DNA of 63,585 nt from Victivallaceae bacterium (lineage in GTDB: Bacteria; Verrucomicrobiota; Lentisphaeria; Victivallales; Victivallaceae), in assembly GCA_021647315.1 (NCBI GenBank), contig JAKIUY010000012.1:1-63585 (forward strand). Reading direction: 5' to 3'. The notes under the pieces were generated by a model. The model ran no database searches and was not told the DNA's origin. It saw nothing but the letters and a program-made list of their open reading frames with translations. A program made the position numbers and the translations under genes. Shown here in pieces: positions 60,954 through 63,585 of this stretch. The first letter of the stretch is position 1; every line of letters starts with the position of its first letter.

Positions 60954-63473
60954 ATGGAACAACAGACAGATTATCGCAGCAGTGAAACCGGTAGTAGAAT
61001 GGTTGGTTATAGGTATTTACAATTATTGCTATTTTTTGTAACAATGACCTTGGGAATTATAGTTGAAGGACGGGTTCAGCAAGATGGAGATAGTTTCGCC
61101 TTGTCATGGAACGCGGTTCCTGCCAATGCCGGTAATATTTCACAAATATATCAATTGACCGGTTGGACTTCATATCGAGCAGGGTTGGCGGCGAGTTTTC
61201 TCAGTGCGGTTCCTGCCGGACGGCGAGCTATTATGCCACGTGAATATATCATTGATTTATTTGGTGACAGCAGTGATTTACTCAGTGGTTATAAATCGCC
61301 CTGGAGTGACAATCGGGTTGTTGCTTTGAAAAATAGCTGCAACGATTTTTTTGATTGGTTTAAAAATGATAATAGTGGTTCCGTTGATTACCTGATTCTG
61401 GATTTTGAGGAGAGCTTGAATATGTGGAGTGGCGTGACTGCTGACGCTCACGCAGATATAATTGAAGCAGATTCAAGGTGGACTTCAGGTTCGCCTTCTG
61501 TTCTACAACGTTACCGAACAGTTAACGGTACCGAACAGACCGCCTGGACATTAAATGATGTTACTATCGCTTCAGGTCGCTTGGTTTCGCAGATTTATTA
61601 TTGGAATGCACTTGCCAGTACGCTGGTTGCGGAGGACTTGAACGAGGCTGTTGTTGACGTCGTTGCAGGCTATTTTCCCAGTGTAATGAGTTCTAACTAT
61701 TCTCATCCTGGTATTAATGAAAGTGAAAGTGAAACATTTTTTGATTTGAATGGTCATTCGAGTCATGCTGAAGGTGGAGTTTTTGTCGGAACTCATGCTT
61801 CCACAGATATGTATGGCTATATTGGTAATATTGCGGATCAGAAGCCGGGTGGGATTTCTTATGTTTTTGGTAAAAAACCGTTTAATGGCGTGTTGATCAG
61901 TCTCCAGAAACTTCGGGCAATGCAGCGCAGTCATTATTCAGGCACTAAAGATGTGCCGATGATGCCATGGGTGCCATTTAAAGGTTGGGTCTATGATAAA
62001 TGTGCCTATGGCAAAACCGACTATTATGATGAAATGATTTACCATACAATGCTGATTAATGGTGGTGATCCGTTATTGTTTTTCAATCCTGATCCCTCTT
62101 CCACTGATAAAGATGAGGAATATTTGAATGATTTGATCGATGAAGTTAATTTGAAGCTGGGTGGAGGGAGTCGCACCTTAAAAAACTATTCAGCTATTCC
62201 ATGGGACTCTAATTTGATAGCAACTTCTGTACTGGCAGGAACTAACATGTATACGCGAATTACTAGTGATATGTTTGTCAGTAACTGCACAAGTTCCAGT
62301 GTAGGTAGTTTTGATATGCGGGATCGGGTTGGAGTCTGGCACCGTGTTTATCAGTCAAACGGTTCTGTTCCGACTTTTACGCCTGTAATAGATGGTCTGG
62401 TTGCTCATTGGCGGATGCAGGAATCAGCCTGGGGAGCCGTTGGTACTTATTCAGTTAAGGATTGTTCGGGAAATGGCTATAATGGAGACATAAACGGAAA
62501 TCCTTATCCCACTGCCCAGACAGCAGGTGCTATTGGGCGCGCTGGACATTTTGATGGCATAGATGATCGGATTGTTTTTTATAACAAGGCTCTGCTTGAT
62601 ATGTCCGGCAAGGATCAGTTAACATTGTCGGCATGGGTTAAAATTGATACAGATGCTTCTGGAGCTGAGCCGATTGTCAATAATTATAATGATGGCAATG
62701 GTTATCTGTTGGAAGTTACATCAGATGGTAATGTTCGTTTTATGCTTGATGAAGATTCAACTAAGGATATTGCAACAACAGGAATTGACCTGAAAGATGC
62801 TGTCTGGCATCATGTGGCCGCAGTTCTGGATAAAGTTGGAACAACGTCAATTATGCGTATTTATGTTGATGGCGAATTGAGTAAATTCACTACTTTTTCT
62901 GGATTTACGATTGCAACGAGCCGCGATGATGTTTTTATCGGCAGACGAGGGGCTAGTCACTCTACGGCTGAATATTTTGATGGTTTGATTGATGAAGTTT
63001 CCATTTGGAATCGCGCTCTTGCCGGGGCGGAGATGTCAAAGTTTTACCGCAACGCTAAAGTAAGCGGTTATTATGGCAATGAATCATTCTATAAACTGAT
63101 TAAACGGATCGAGTGTGAATCAGGGACGGTTGGTGGTGGTGCTTTGAAACAAAATACCGGTGATAGCACTTCCAATTCAGAATCAATAAAAATTGATGCA
63201 GCCGGCGAGTATGTTGAAATGACTGGAATTGAAGGTAATAGTGGGGGGACGGTGACACTCTATATGCGTTATCGGGCTTTTGATAATAATGATTCTGTTA
63301 AAGTATATGTCAATGATACATTGGTCGATACCGTAGCACTCACTCATTCAAATAATTTTGTTAATCAGATAAAATTATTGGTAAATCTGAATAGTGGTAG
63401 TAATAATAAGATAAAACTTGAATGGGGCAGTGGTACATTCTGGGCTGATTACCTGCTTTCACATGTGTCCTAA
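60954..63473 (+). CDS. Secreted putative TIM-barrel protein with LamG and CBM-like domains (paralog 2)
   Basis: An 839-residue exported protein. The signal anchor YLQLLLFFVTMTLGIIVEG follows a 20-residue charged start. Residues about 45-440 are homologous to the protein at 54613 (YLILDFEESLNMW, MSSNYSHPGINE, PMMPWVPFKGW, LLFFNPDPSS). Residues about 480-700 form a LamG/concanavalin-like module: GLVAHWRMQES, DCSGNGYNGDINGNP, FDGIDDRIVF, TLSAWVKI, WHHVAAVLD, DGLIDEVSIWNRAL. The last 130 residues (RIECESGTVGGG, YVEMTGIEGNSGGTV, LEWGSGTFWADYL) resemble a CBM6/35-like sandwich. It is probably a glycan-attached hydrolase. AGGAG precedes the ATG by ten bases. Its homolog lacks both binding modules, pointing to domain gain or loss. 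Confidence 0.72.
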   Translation: MEQQTDYRSSETGSRMVGYRYLQLLLFFVTMTLGIIVEGRVQQDGDSFALSWNAVPANAGNISQIYQLTGWTSYRAGLAASFLSAVPAGRRAIMPREYIIDLFGDSSDLLSGYKSPWSDNRVVALKNSCNDFFDWFKNDNSGSVDYLILDFEESLNMWSGVTADAHADIIEADSRWTSGSPSVLQRYRTVNGTEQTAWTLNDVTIASGRLVSQIYYWNALASTLVAEDLNEAVVDVVAGYFPSVMSSNYSHPGINESESETFFDLNGHSSHAEGGVFVGTHASTDMYGYIGNIADQKPGGISYVFGKKPFNGVLISLQKLRAMQRSHYSGTKDVPMMPWVPFKGWVYDKCAYGKTDYYDEMIYHTMLINGGDPLLFFNPDPSSTDKDEEYLNDLIDEVNLKLGGGSRTLKNYSAIPWDSNLIATSVLAGTNMYTRITSDMFVSNCTSSSVGSFDMRDRVGVWHRVYQSNGSVPTFTPVIDGLVAHWRMQESAWGAVGTYSVKDCSGNGYNGDINGNPYPTAQTAGAIGRAGHFDGIDDRIVFYNKALLDMSGKDQLTLSAWVKIDTDASGAEPIVNNYNDGNGYLLEVTSDGNVRFMLDEDSTKDIATTGIDLKDAVWHHVAAVLDKVGTTSIMRIYVDGELSKFTTFSGFTIATSRDDVFIGRRGASHSTAEYFDGLIDEVSIWNRALAGAEMSKFYRNAKVSGYYGNESFYKLIKRIECESGTVGGGALKQNTGDSTSNSESIKIDAAGEYVEMTGIEGNSGGTVTLYMRYRAFDNNDSVKVYVNDTLVDTVALTHSNNFVNQIKLLVNLNSGSNNKIKLEWGSGTFWADYLLSHVS

Positions 63474-63559
63474 CAATTTTTAAAAAAGATTAAAAAGAGA
63501 GTGGAGCAACCTTATCCGTAAAGTATATTACGGTAACTCAAAAAAAGGAGGACTCCACA

Positions 63560-63585
63560 ATGATAAATACATCGTTAAGTTTGTT
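63560..63585 (+). CDS. Start of a further gene, cut by the window end
   Basis: ATG at 63560 opens a frame reading MINTSLSL up to the window edge. It is preceded by a near-perfect AAGGAGGA ribosome binding site seven bases upstream, the strongest in the window. A TTATCCGTAA...TTACGGTAA dyad lies in the leader at about 63511-63534. The product cannot be identified. Confidence 0.6.

Overview
This 63.6 kb window is a low-GC bacterial chromosome segment. It is most likely from the phylum Lentisphaerota (Victivallis/Lentisphaera-like), or a near relative in the PVC group. The reasons are the pseudopilin-type secreted proteins with [13 protein letters not shown] leaders, regulators that join a GntR winged helix to a LacI-type sensor, a Ser/Thr kinase with HEAT repeats, many UroD-fold paralogs, and very large secreted proteins. 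This assignment is inference: there is no rRNA or other phylogenetic marker, and I saw no tRNA or CRISPR array.

Left third (1-15.8 kb). A TauE/SafE permease is followed by a compact co-directional block: peptide deformylase, a membrane protein, a CDC123/D123-clade ATP-grasp protein, an acyl carrier protein, a condensation-type acyltransferase and a FAD-dependent oxidoreductase. The last five look like an uncharacterised small biosynthetic or modification pathway. Housekeeping genes follow: thioredoxin, an anchored coiled-coil protein, alanine racemase, RecX, an AEC transporter and a 933-residue kinase with a zinc-ribbon-like N-terminus and HEAT repeats.

Middle (14.7-20.4 kb). A GntR/LacI regulator faces a small operon (mutarotase-like beta-sandwich protein, polysaccharide deacetylase, creatinase-like M24 protein). 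Beyond it is a gene graveyard with decayed pieces of an M24 paralog, a Gfo/Idh/MocA oxidoreductase and a sulfatase.

Central glycan locus (20.4-52.6 kb). A divergent promoter region at 33.53-33.71 kb separates two arms. The left arm runs regulator, pseudopilin, 1150-aa secreted protein, small secreted beta-sandwich protein, UroD-like, zinc-less MDR dehydrogenase, UroD-like, beta-helix pectate-lyase-like protein. The right arm runs UroD-like (frameshifted), Gfo/Idh/MocA, 1128-aa secreted protein paralogous to the left-arm giant, GH38-like, UroD-like, GH20-like, TIM-barrel GH-like, a Gfo C-terminal scrap, UroD-like and a duplicated GH-like C-terminus. A third regulator with a clear promoter/operator, a second pseudopilin and a sixth UroD-like gene follow. 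Five of the six UroD-like proteins have an H-x-C-G motif, as in zinc methyltransferases of the MtaA/MtbA type, but no corrinoid protein is in the window. I infer breakdown of a complex, possibly methylated, extracellular glycan.

Right end (53-63.6 kb). A GH4 enzyme precedes secreted proteins: a putative TIM-barrel protein, a CBM9-like protein, a GH42-like giant, and a homolog of the first fused to LamG and CBM-like domains. The last 26 bases begin another gene.

Intergenic DNA is rich in dispersed hairpin repeats, of which I recognise at least three families. Also present are a 74-bp tandem duplication of the 3' end of a regulator gene and several gene relics, so the region has been actively duplicated and pruned.
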